In this document: piece by piece, positions 51,491 through 61,550 of the stretch
How positions within the stretch are numbered: position 1 is the stretch's first letter
How the letters are laid out: each line of letters starts with the position of its first letter
DNA from: Takakia lepidozioides
Lineage: Eukaryota > Streptophyta > Takakiopsida > Takakiales > Takakiaceae
Reading direction: 5' to 3'
Assembly: GCA_030704615.1 (NCBI GenBank)
Contig: CM060732.1
Coordinates: 64,649,053-64,713,052 of the forward strand
DNA length: 64,000 bases
Program-made: the position numbers and the translations under genes
The notes under the pieces: model-generated
Told to the model about the DNA's origin: nothing
Database searches by the model: none
The model's input: the letters and a program-made list of their open reading frames with translations, nothing else

Positions 51491-52479
51491 CGAACTTGGG
51501 CCTCGACATAGGAGACGCACTTTGATACATAGGAGATTGCACTTGGGCTTAGATGACACTTGACACTTGGGCCAACGGCACAGGCTACCCTAGAGGTTTG
51601 GGCCCTGACATAGGAGAGAGCAGCAAAGCCGTGAGTAGAACCTGTGAGCAGATTCCTGGATGCATGAGCAGATTCAAAGCGTGAGTAGATTTCTGATGCG
51701 GACCCCAAAACCGTGGGAACAAGTGAGCCTATTGTCGTGGACGCAAACTTCACTGCAACGACGCAATCTCCGCTCCATCGGACCGAAGACAGACAGGCTC
51801 CATGACGACAAAGTGGCACGAATGCACGATGAAACATTCACGGATGAATGGATTTGGGATGGACGTAAAAGTGAATGGATGAACGTTGGATGAAGCACGG
51901 ATGAAAGTTGTCCAGATGAGGGGACTATGGACGACTGCATGAGCATGTCTCATCAGGGATCAGCAAGTGTAGGGACCACGCATTAAGGTGTCGTCAACGA
52001 CATCTTAAATCGCATACTCAGCATGAGAAATGAACCCATGAAAATCGTCCCAAGAAAAAAAAAATCTTGCCTGGAAAAAAACCACAGGAGGGAGCTGTAA
52101 TCCTACTCAGGGAAGCACGAATTAAGATGTCGTCAACGACATCTTAATCCCCTGCCTTGTTTGGACATGGGAATTTCACCAAACACGATAAAACACAAAA
52201 ATAATAATAAATAGTAAATAATAAAAGCCCAAAAATGGAGAAAGGTTTGGATTTACTTGAACAAAGTGGATCCATGAAGAGTGACTGGTCTCATTTCCAA
52301 CAGTGGATCAATTAAAAAACATTGGCGAACTCGCGATAGTGGAGCATATCAAAGTAATTCAGCAAAGTGGAGTCATTGACACATATAGAACTCGGACGAG
52401 AAAACACATCGTCAACTATCCTATCTCTATGTAGAAGTGTCTGAACGTTACTGGGATCCATTGTGCATTGGTGAATGCA
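51491..52479. other. non-coding region with a pair of 13-bp-arm hairpins
   Basis: No protein-like frame. It contains two copies of a hairpin with arms ATTAAGATGTCGT / ACGACATCTTAAT (51982-52008, one mismatch; 52121-52148, perfect arms, CA loop), each preceded by AGGGA-CACG-type sequence, and an AT-rich (AAT)n stretch near 52200. Function unknown. Confidence 0.5.
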
Positions 52480-54330
52480 CGTGTCTCATTGAGGATCACA
52501 AAACATCCTGTGAATGTAGATGTAGTAAATATGTTTGCATGGGACAAATTTGTCTCTCTTTCCAATGGAGCTTGATATCGTGTTGTCGAAGTCCGGGCAT
52601 GTGCAATTTGGAAAATTGCCAATAGTAATCTCATAAGTCCTTTCATGAAGAACCGATCCCATTGTCACCATACTGTACACCCGCCCATAGCCTGGAGGGG
52701 GGACATTCATAATTTCGGTAACCCGGCACTGCAGGGTTCTCGCAGACTCAATTTTGCACTAGTTATCTGCACCTGCCTCAACACGACGAACCGGTTTTCC
52801 ATTCCTTTTCATTGGCCAGTCGTTCACATGCGGTGGACGTGTAGGGAATGCGGATGGCGTACCACGAGATGATGTTGGTGTTAGGCCTATTGGGCCTCTT
52901 GGAAGTCGAAACCCAGCATCCTCCAGCATGTCAATCTCTTGTTTGGAGAGAGATGTTCCGACCTTGACTGGCCAGACCCAGGGATGGTAGGTTTGTTGAT
53001 GACTGAATCCCGACAAGTCCCCATCACACAACGCTGAATGTCATTGGGGCAGAACTAGAACTTGTGAGGTCTAGACTCCCGCGCTGAGTAATATTTGAAC
53101 AAACCTGTGAATGTCGGTGTTGGAGTCCCGCCAGCGCCTCTGCAAATCTTACTTGTGCACTTCACAAAAGACAGGGCCCTGATAGCAGAACAACCAACTT
53201 TCGATCCTTTCGGAGTCCGTTCTATGTGCCACATTGCATCACCACAATCGGTCTCTTCAACCGGCAACAACGTCTGTCCTTCTCCCCGTGCCGGAGCTGT
53301 GGCATATGTTGCATCGAAATCTGCAGAAGAACATGCACCCACAGATGGAGTGGTACATCCGAAATTGGGTGGCACATGCACACGAGGTATGGAGAAATTA
53401 TCTCTATCATGCCGATATGGGAGTCACTTGCCGATCCTGGAGGGATGTCCAGTTTGCGCTTGCATGATCCGAATCTCTCATCACCATCCAGATGTGGGAG
53501 CCTGGACTGCAAAGGTGTTCCAGTTATGTACTCATTAATAGCCCGCACCATTTTTGCAGGATGCTTGCATCTGTTTGCAGCCCTGAGCAACAACTCTACC
53601 CTGTCCGGTCCCTTATCAGCACCCCGTGCCCTGAAGAAGTCTCGGTACGTTGTTTATTGCGAAAGAGCGCGGATAAGGTCATCTGCAGTTATTACGTAAA
53701 TGTTCCGACCGTTCTTACCTGATTGCGCCATCCACATACTATAAACAGTCTCCGCGAGATTGCAGGATGACATATCCGTAATGTCTTCCAGTGACATATT
53801 CTGCAGGTAAATCCCACATAGATGTCACTGTTATGTGGAAGAGCGTTCGAACTGGACTGGACAGCATGGCCGCTGGTGCCTCCTATATATTGCCCTATAG
53901 CCGCGGCCATCTGGGTTTTTTTTTTCCCTTTTCGAGGTGGATATGAGCAATACAACCTTGATAGTACATATGGGGACACACCCCCATATATATAAGAAGA
54001 ATTGAAAGTCATGGCAGTATGATTCAAACTTACAACGGTCATGAAGGCACCCCACTGTCTGTATCTGAAGTGCCAAAAGCCCAACCAGTCTTCCAGCTCT
54101 TTGATTCCCTCCAGACTCACCGCCTCAAAGGAGTACCACCATGCTCTGATGGTCTGAAACATGGCATTTGCTTCCCTTTCTGTCGTGGCATCTTTGTAAA
54201 GATGGCATAGTCGTAGGTGCTCCTCTTGCAACTCCAATTTTATGGAATTTTTTGTGGTCGAAGGGACTGGGTCCAATGAAAGAGGCAAATGTGTTCTCGG
54301 CCTTGCATTGGCATTTTCATCAGTGTCGTT
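52480..54330 (-). pseudogene. SWIM-type transposase, C-terminal half, inverted
   Basis: Minus-strand blocks in order: EEHLRLCHLYKDATTEREAN and AWWYSFEAVSLEGIKELEDW with LGFWHFRYRQWGAFMT (54250-54030); LEDITDMSSCNLAETVYSMW (about 53780); VELLLRAANRCKHPAKMVRA (53600-53530); a Cys-poor linker to 52770; then a SWIM zinc finger (NFPNCTCPDF then FVPCKHIYYI; C-x-C...C-x-H) at 52620-52510. This is the continuation expected after the core segment at 50.58-50.93 kb, but on the other strand. Stops and frame changes are present. SWIM fingers are common at the C-terminus of MULE-like transposases. Confidence 0.65.
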
Positions 54331-54356
54331 CATCACTTCTTTGCAAGAATAAGTTT

Positions 54357-54890
54357 GACTGAAAAAAAAAAAAAAAAAAAAAACTGACTTCGTTGCCGGT
54401 CTGCAAATCTTGAAGCATTGTAAGTGATGATCGGTGCCAATCATCACTTCTTTTCATGAAGAAGATTGAATGCAAAAAAACAAAAAAAACCAAAAAAACA
54501 AAAACTGACCTCGTTGCCGATCTACAAAATCTTGAAACACTGTAAGTGATCATCACTTCTTTGGGGGAAAATGATTGACTGAAGAAAAAAAAAAAAAAAA
54601 AAAACTCGTTGCCGATCTGCAAAATCTGGAAGCACTATAAGTGATGATCGGTGCCGATCATCATTTTGCAGGAACAAGATTGACTGCGGGAAAAAAAAAA
54701 AAAAAAAAAAAAAACTGACCTCGATGCCAATCTGAAAAATCTTGAAGCACTGTAAGCATCGATCATCACTTCTTTGCAGGAATAAGAGTGACTGCTAAAA
54801 ATAATAATAAAAAAACAAAAAAAACTAACTTCGTTGCCGATCTGCAAAATCATGAAGTACTGTAAGTGATGATCGGTGCCGTCGAACTTG
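54357..54890 (-). repeat. A-rich tandem repeat, about 105-bp unit, five units
   Basis: Each unit has TCATCACTTCTTT, a GAATAAGA/GAAGATTGA string, a poly-A run of 13-24, ACTGACCTCGTTGCCGATCT and GCAAAATCTTGAAGCACTG with TAAGTGATGATCGGTGCC. Units start near 54330, 54443, 54551, 54658 and 54765. Part of the unit also occurs once at 23243-23275 in the opposite orientation. The poly-A inside the unit suggests origin from a retroposed transcript. Confidence 0.7.
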
Positions 54891-55099
54891 TTTCTGCGGT
54901 TAAGGGTGCTCTTCCGCGGAAATACACTCTGCTTCTTCCTTTTATTTCAACTGATTATGTAAAAACTATTATTATATTAATTTAATACAAATTTGAATTA
55001 TGTATGTTTTTTATAGTGACGCGCGATGACGTGGAGTGAGCCCGGTGACATGGCGTGGGCGCAAGGTGACGTGGCGTGAGCCCAACTGCGCTCACACGA
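54891..55099. other. short spacer with GTGACGTGGCGTGAGCCC repeats
   Basis: AT-rich, then from 55018 three near-copies of GTGACGTGG-GTGAGCCC up to the 3' end of the LINE. No gene seen. Confidence 0.35.
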
Positions 55100-55736
55100 C
55101 CAGGCTCACGCCGACGCATCCCTGCATTTCCTTTTGAGTCTGGCGATGATGGGAGTGAATTTTTGCTAGTCTGTAAGCTGAATATCAAAGGGATACCCAG
55201 CAACGTTGTGGTTTCTCTAGGTTTCAGCCAGGTAAGGCCATTGTTTACCCCCAAGGTTGGAGGGGTATCCAGAGTAGAAACAAAGAGGTCGATCACCAAG
55301 CAGCAACGCAGATGTTCTGCCCCAGTTGACCTTAAAGCCATAGGCCCGACAGAAGGAGTTGAGGATATGCCCTGCTCCTACAAATTGCGATGGGTAGCTT
55401 GTAGCATCAAAAAAGTATCATCAACAAACATTGAATATTTAACTTGGGTAGGCTGTCTGGTTATGTAGTTTGAGATGCTAAGTCCTGCTATTCAATGGTT
55501 CTGTTGCATCATGTAACCAAGTGCGTCAGCCACCACCAAGTATAAAAATGGCGCCAGAGGCCAGCCTCGGTGGACCAACCTTTGCAGCTGAAAAGAGGGC
55601 GAAGGTGACTGTTGATGATGATCCTACTTGAAGAAGTAGTTAGCAGAAATTTGACCCAGTTACAGAAGCCCTGGGGAAATCCAATTTTGGCTAGGGCTCC
55701 CAGCAAGAAGGACCATTCAACCCTATCGAAAGCTTT
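55100..55736 (-). pseudogene. LINE reverse transcriptase, C-terminal part
   Basis: Minus strand: HCLDFEKAFDRVEWSFLLGA, FPQGFCNWVKFLLTTSSSRI, then after a stop region KYSMFVDDTFLMLQAT with the catalytic box as FVDD (usual LINE box [YF]ADD), then remnants of GIPFDIQLTD. Frameshifts and stops show it is dead. The segment continues the reading of 56232-56802 across an insertion. Confidence 0.75.
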
Positions 55737-55839
55737 CTCAAAGTCGAGGCAGTGTTTCCGGTGAGTGTGAGCAGAAGAGGAATAATATTCAAAATTTGAG
55801 AACATTCCCTTAATTCTATGCCTGAACTTAACCCGAACC

Positions 55840-55863
55840 TCGTAGTTCCGCGCGGAACTACGA
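55840..55863. repeat. perfect 24-bp palindrome
   Basis: Arms TCGTAGTTCCGC and GCGGAACTACGA. It shares the core AGTTCCGC with a second palindrome 41 bp downstream. Both lie within the 479-bp insertion. Confidence 0.85.
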
Positions 55864-55903
55864 ATTCATGCAGGAAATGCTAAATCGGCGGACATAGAAC
55901 ATA

Positions 55904-55925
55904 CGACAGTTCCGCGGAACTGTCG
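55904..55925. repeat. perfect 22-bp palindrome
   Basis: Arms CGACAGTTCCG and CGGAACTGTCG. Same AGTTCCG core as the palindrome at 55840. Confidence 0.85.
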
Positions 55926-55974
55926 ATTTGCCACAAAAATATTCAACATGCACCCAAACACTCAATGCTAGAAA

Positions 55975-56165
55975 AGGTCTTCTTGATATATTCGAATATT
56001 CTTGGAATATTCTCGATATATTTGTACATTCATAAAATATACTTGACATATTCCGGATATTCATAGGATATTCCTGGTATATTCGGATATTCTCTATGAT
56101 ATCTTTTTGCTAGTATTAATGGGAATTCCAACAAATATTTTTGGAATATTCTAGGAATATTTTTG
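55975..56165. repeat. ATATTC-type short tandem repeat
   Basis: About a dozen near-copies of GGATATTC/GGAATATTC/GATATATTC spaced 10-15 bp inside the 479-bp insertion. The GGAATATTC form resembles inverted nGAAn units. Confidence 0.6.
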
Positions 56166-56211
56166 GACTGAGCCTTACCCGAGCTAGGCGCTCACCCCTC
56201 ACACTCATGAC

Positions 56212-56802
56212 TTATCCGCCCCCCTCAAAGTGTAGGAGAATCAGTGCAATTGTCTGATTTGTCTCCAAGGCGAGGTGAGGAATCTCTTGGGCAAGCAAAA
56301 GGTTATCCAGGATGTACCTACCTTTGATAAAACTAATCTGATTGGGACGGATGAGAGAGGCCAGTAGGGGTTGAACTCTCAGAGCCAACGCTTTTGCTGT
56401 TATTTTGTAAACCACATTGAGGAGGGTTATGCGGCGGTAGTTGGAGATGTTGGTTCTCTCCCATTTTTTAAAGAATAAGGTAATGACTCCCTCTAACATG
56501 GATGCAGACATATATTGATGAAAGAAAATGTGATTGGCCATAGATGTAAAATCATCAGCTATTTCTGACCATAGAGCTTTGTAGAACTCAAATGTCAAGC
56601 CATCAATTCCTGGAGATTTGTGATTCTGTAGTTTGGAGAGAGCCTCTTCCAGTTCCATCTCTGAAAACTCTCCTTCCAAGCTGGAAGCTGACTGATGAGA
56701 GATGACAGTTGGGGTATGAGAAAGGCACGTTTCCTGGAATGCTGACGGGGAAAGGCTGTTGAGGTCACTGCGAAACAGATGCTGGAAGTGGACAGAAGCC
56801 AA
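56212..56802 (-). pseudogene. LINE reverse transcriptase, N-terminal part
   Basis: Open minus-strand frame with MELEEALSKLQNHKSPGIDG, LTFEFYKALWSEIADDFTSM, WERTNISNYRRITLLNVVYK and ALRVQPLLASLIRPNQISFI with KGRYILDNLLLAQEIPH, the fingers/palm of a plant L1-like reverse transcriptase. The frame ends where the 479-bp insertion begins. Confidence 0.85.
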
Positions 56803-57650
56803 GTAGCCATGTCTTTTGGACTGGTGGCAGAGTGCTGAGAGGACTGATCCACTAGTTCAAGAGATGTGTTGAGATGCTCTCATTTGTCTTGTTTTGTCAA
56901 AGAAGTACTTTGACGTTTTTTCCCCCTTCGTGGACCAATTGATCCTAGCTTGAAGCTTCCATTTTCTTTCTTGGATTTTGAAATGAATGTCGAGATTGTT
57001 CTTGGCTTCAACGTAAGTTTGATACATATGATCATCACAGCGGGGCGAATCCAGTCTAATCTGGTAGACTTTGAGGCACTTTGCGAGAACTGCCACTTTC
57101 ATTTTTCTAATGGCTGCTAAGGTACGACTCATTCGCTGACTCTCCACATTGCTGCTCTAATCTTTGCCAGGAACCTCTTGGTTGGATTTTGGGAGGGGAG
57201 ACCTGCCCTTTTCCAAGCTTCAAGAAGACCTTGCTTATAAGTCGGGAGTTTGAGGAGCAGGCTCTTGAGCTTGTAAAGCCCTCTTCCCCTTCGCTGGGCC
57301 AGTGGAAAGGTAATGGAGAGAGAGATGGGAGCATGGTCGAAACCCATTGGGATAGGCTGTGCTGGAAACGTTTTGCTTGCAGAACCAAGTCAAAGGTCAC
57401 ATAGGCTCTGTCTAGCCTGGCGATGTGGAGGAATTGAAGCGCTATGTTGTTAGTCCAAGTAAAGGAAAGATCCATAGATTGATGGGAGATTGGGGCGACC
57501 TCCGTGATGCCACATGTCCATCTCTTCTGAGTTGGGGTATACAAACCAGTGCCTCTCCTGTCACTGTGAGATTCTACCATGTTAAAATCACCCGTGCAGT
57601 CGAGGATAAAATAAACTCTTTGGCAAATAGATGCAGTCAATTGGGAGGGA
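56803..57650 (-). pseudogene. LINE endonuclease and linker
   Basis: 57640-57107 reads DFNMVESHSDRRGTGLYTPT, MDLSFTWTNNIALQFLHIAR and LDRAYVTFDLVLQ, the end of an apurinic endonuclease domain. 57147-56857 reads MKVAVLAKCLKVYQIRLDSP and IQERKWKLQARINWSTKGEK with TSKYFFDKT, the linker into the reverse transcriptase. The start of the endonuclease is absent: the copy is 5'-truncated at about 57650, as usual for LINEs. Confidence 0.8.
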
Positions 57651-58319
57651 AAGAATAGGGACAGGATGAGAGGAATTTTGATACCTCAGGGAAAAGAACA
57701 GTAGACAGAAAAGGGAAAAGAAATCTCGATTACCTTTCTCATTCATGAGGCCTTACATCCGGCATACTTCATGGGGACATCCGGAGAAGCAACATTTTAG
57801 TATTGGATGAAGGACGTCGGGAAGATCGTTTTATTGATTTCGAGTTTTCTCGGGACATCAAGAGCTCTGAAGATTGCAAGAGAGAGCATGCAGAGTTGCA
57901 GCACATTCTTGGTTAATCCAACTAGAGGTGGAAGTTTCTGCCAACAGTTTTTCGTTGAAGGTGCGGTTGATCAGAAGTTCCCTTTCTGTGTATAAAATAA
58001 AATAAAATAAAAGTAGCATATTTTATTATTTTATTTGATATTATGTATTTGTATGTATTTCGGGCAAGCCGCGGTAATCTGGGGTTGAAGGGCCACCTCG
58101 TTCGGAAACTCCGCCGCGCGGTAAACGGAGTGTGTAACCGCGCGAGTGTGAAACCGAGGGTGCACGAGTGCGGGTCGGGAAGGAAGATGCGGAGGTGCAT
58201 CGATCGGCGGGGAAGCAGGAGGAGGAGGAGGATCAGCGAGGAGAGTGGTGTGGGGATCAGTGAGATATTGTGTTGCGATCGGTTTGGTGTGGAGGCTGGA
58301 AGAGCGTGGAAGATTGGGA
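57651..58319 (+). promoter_or_regulatory. FCA promoter and 5' leader region
   Basis: Between the LINE and the FCA start codon. It includes an (AAAAT)n run at about 57990-58012, AT-rich sequence to 58060, then a sharp rise in GC content over the last 250 bp, as in a 5' leader. Overlapping frames in this GC-rich part are not supported as genes. No clear TATA box. Confidence 0.45.
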
Positions 58320-61300
58320 ATGGAAGCGCCTCCGTTGCTGCAGCATCCGTATCCTGTAATGCATTCCCAGCTCCAGCCTCAGCCTCAGCATCAGCAATTA
58401 CAGCAGCCGCCGTTGCAAGTACATGGCCAGCAGCAGCAAATACAGCAGGATGGCTACGCTCCCCCGTTGTTACAGCCCCCCGCGAACAGCTTCAACACTA
58501 GCACCCCGTCGTTGATAGGCCAAAAGCGTGACATTTCTGGCATTCCTTTGGCGCAGCCTTCACAAGGTCCTTATCGCTCTTAGGTTTCTGTATGTGTTTT
58601 TAGAGAGATTCGGAGTGAGATGCTACCTTGCCTTCTTCTGTGAGATTGTTCGATGAGTGTTGGATCTTTCGGTGCTCTCCGTTGTTTCTACGTGTGTATG
58701 CATGCTTTTCGAGACATGGAAGTTCGTTTTCGGTGGCGAGACTGTGTGGTCTACTTTATACGTGTTTGCAAGTTTTTCTTTTACAACACCCTTGGAACGA
58801 CAGTCTCGGAGACCCTCAGCTTTTTACTGGGGATCACTGTTTACAGTCCAAGATTTCTGCTAATGATTTCCCGCCGAGTAAACTATATAAATGCAACCAT
58901 GCCACATATGTTGAGCTACAATGTGCTCAGTAGATTAGTTCAACTTTGAATATGACAGTGGGAGATCAAGTGGTTATTTCCAAATTCCTCTTTTCCTAAA
59001 CCCTAGGCAGAGAAAAAACCATTGTTTGGTCTCCTATGATGTGCTGGTTGTGAGGTCTTTATGGATATCAATTGCAAGCTTTGGGTACAGTTATTATCCG
59101 GGGTCTCTAAGCATACTGCTGTCTTGACAGGAAGTTTTTTCTTGCTCAATGTATTTGTTTTGTATCTGCAAGAGCTTGGCAAATTAGTGTTGGAAACTTC
59201 ATATGCAGATTCTGCAGATGGGGGAAGCTTTGTAAAACTTTTTGTTGGATCTGTGCCGAGAACCATCACAGAGGAGGAGGTAATACTTCCTCCTTACATC
59301 ACTATCCGGAGACATAAACAAGGGCTTCATCATTGAAAGCAATTGGAAGAGTGTCGTACTTGGGAAAGATTGGAGGATTTGCCTAATGTCATGCAGATAT
59401 CAGTTTGCTTGGCACACTTACTGTGAATTGAAGTTGAGGTAGACAAGTTAGAGTCATTCTGAATAGTAGCAGGTTTTCTCTTCGGGTAATGATATGCTTA
59501 CTCCAAGGAGAACACACTTGTGGGACGTAAGTGTTTATTTAAGCAACAATGATGAACTAGCAGGAAGTTATTGTAGTTGTCAGTGAGATTGATTCTTTTA
59601 TTGATGTCACAGGTGCGGCCAATGTTTGCGGAGCATGGCAATATACTTGAAGTAGCAATTATCAAGGACAAAAAGACTGGAAGCCAACAAGGTTCGTCTC
59701 TAGCTGCTTGTTTGTGATATTTCTATAGAAGCATATTGTAGTTGCAGTTATCTTTGAAAGCGTTCTGTTGGCAGGGGTCTTCAGCGGTGACTAAATTTTG
59801 AGCAGGACTGTCCAGTATTCCCTATACATTGACCTTTAAGGAAGCTTGTAAGGCTAATGGGGTTGACTACTAAAGAAACACACTTGAGAGAAGAAGAGGA
59901 ATAACATATTACGTCAACAGGAGGCCAGAGGGCCTATGGGTCTCAGTGGAGGGTCTGTGAGTGAGAGAATGAGAGAAAGTAGGTTTAGGATACACTTCCA
60001 GTTTGGGTGAAGTAGTGCAGCATAGGTCAATTGTTTTTAGAATTTAGAATCCGATCTTGTAGTACTAGGGAACTCTTATAGTTTTCATCCACAATGGATC
60101 AATGTTCTTTAGAATTCTGGGAAACTTATACTTCACCTATGAATGTTATTTATTCTTATGAATGGCCCCAGTCCCATTTTTAATCATTCAGATGAAATCG
60201 TGTGTCCAGTGTGGAGGGTTTGTTTGGTGGTGTCTCTCCCTAAGCGTCTTTGGGTGTATGTTTTGTTTGCGTGGTTGGATTTAAGTGGAGTTTGGATCAG
60301 ACCAGCGTGAATGATGAAAAACAATGTGTTTTGCATTATAGTGAAGCAGTCTACTAGGGCATCATTACGGTGCATCTCTTTCTCGTGATGTTGGGCATGG
60401 AAAGTGTCGATGTCAATATACCCTAAGGTTTGTGGTGAAACGGGCTCACATGGATATGCAATGTCGCTTTATGGATGGCAATGGTTTAGCCATGCTAATT
60501 GAGGGGGTCCATGCTCGCTCAATCGATTTGTCCACAGATCACTGCTTGATCAAGACCCCCTTCAGCGATGCTCCTGCCTAGACTTTAGCCTTCCGTTTTC
60601 ACTTGGTAGGAGGTTCACACCACACGGACAAGATACGATTCGCAGAATGTCACTGAGCAGACGTGGCCCTGGGCTCAGATCTATGAAAAGGTGCCAGGTG
60701 GCGTGCCTCATCATACACGCCGGGCCACAAAAGCTCCTGTGAGTGAGTATTGCTAGTGTGTCTCATGTGGCACCAGTATGTGTGCAATCTCACACATGGT
60801 TCCTCGCAAGTGGAGTGCTGCTATCTTGGACATGACATTGAATGTGTGAGGTTATATCCACATTGCTAGTATCTGGACAGATAGAGCTGAGAGGGCAGGC
60901 TGCTCACCTTGAATGATTGAATGCAGACCCTTATGAGTTTCTTGATCTTAGGTGTCTCGTATGTCTCAAGGCTGTCAGTTGGACAACTTCAATTCTATGG
61001 ATGTGTCAAGGCTGCCTCAGTGGAAATTTTATAGGCTAGATTGGTGGTATCTTAGTTGAATGACGTTGCCCTCCCCCTTTCCAGCTTAATGTATGAGATA
61101 TAAATGATGATTGAGTTTTGGTCGACGTTGCATGAATCTCTCTTATCAGACCGTTGTGAGTGATGAACTTGAAATCCCTCTTTTGGTGTTGTTTGGGAGA
61201 AAAGTGTCATGCTTGAATGGTTTCACCTGTAGAGATGGAAGCTCTTTGGTGGATTTCTCTCACCTGGTTGTGGCCCTACATTAATCAGCTTCCTCATTGT

Positions 61301-61517
61301 ACTATACAGACCAAACTTGGATGCATGTCGCATACTGCTATAAATCTCTTGGTTGTGCTTTATCTTAATTTAGTGCCATGGCTGCCCCTTAATACCTCAA
61401 CATGGTGTAGTGGGTGCTTCACACTGGTTCAAATGACTCTGGCAGTTAGTTGGATTTATTTCTGAATTTCAAATGTAAGGGTGACGGAGGAAAATGAAGC
61501 CCTGGATTTTGTGGGTG

Positions 61518-61550
<33 letters not shown>

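Larger units (their letters stand above)
55745..56223. mobile_element. 479-bp insertion in the LINE, flanked by CTCAAAGT repeats
   Basis: The LINE reverse transcriptase is interrupted inside the codons for Phe-Glu of the FEKAFD motif. CTCAAAGT stands on both sides (55737-55744 and 56224-56231), an 8-bp target duplication of hAT size. The insert contains two GC-rich palindromes and an ATATTC-rich tract, and its ends share a GAGTGTGAG string in opposite orientation, but clean terminal inverted repeats are not evident. It is probably a non-autonomous DNA element. Confidence 0.7.

Noticed and set aside
54357-54890. A CRISPR array (regular repeats)
   Set aside because: Units are directly abutting with no unique spacers, contain poly-A, and the DNA is from a eukaryote.
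58043-58501. A 152-codon frame overlapping the first FCA exon
   Set aside because: Arg-rich then Ala/Ser-rich out-of-frame reading of the GC-rich leader and the Gln-rich exon; the FCA frame has exon phases and homology in its favour.
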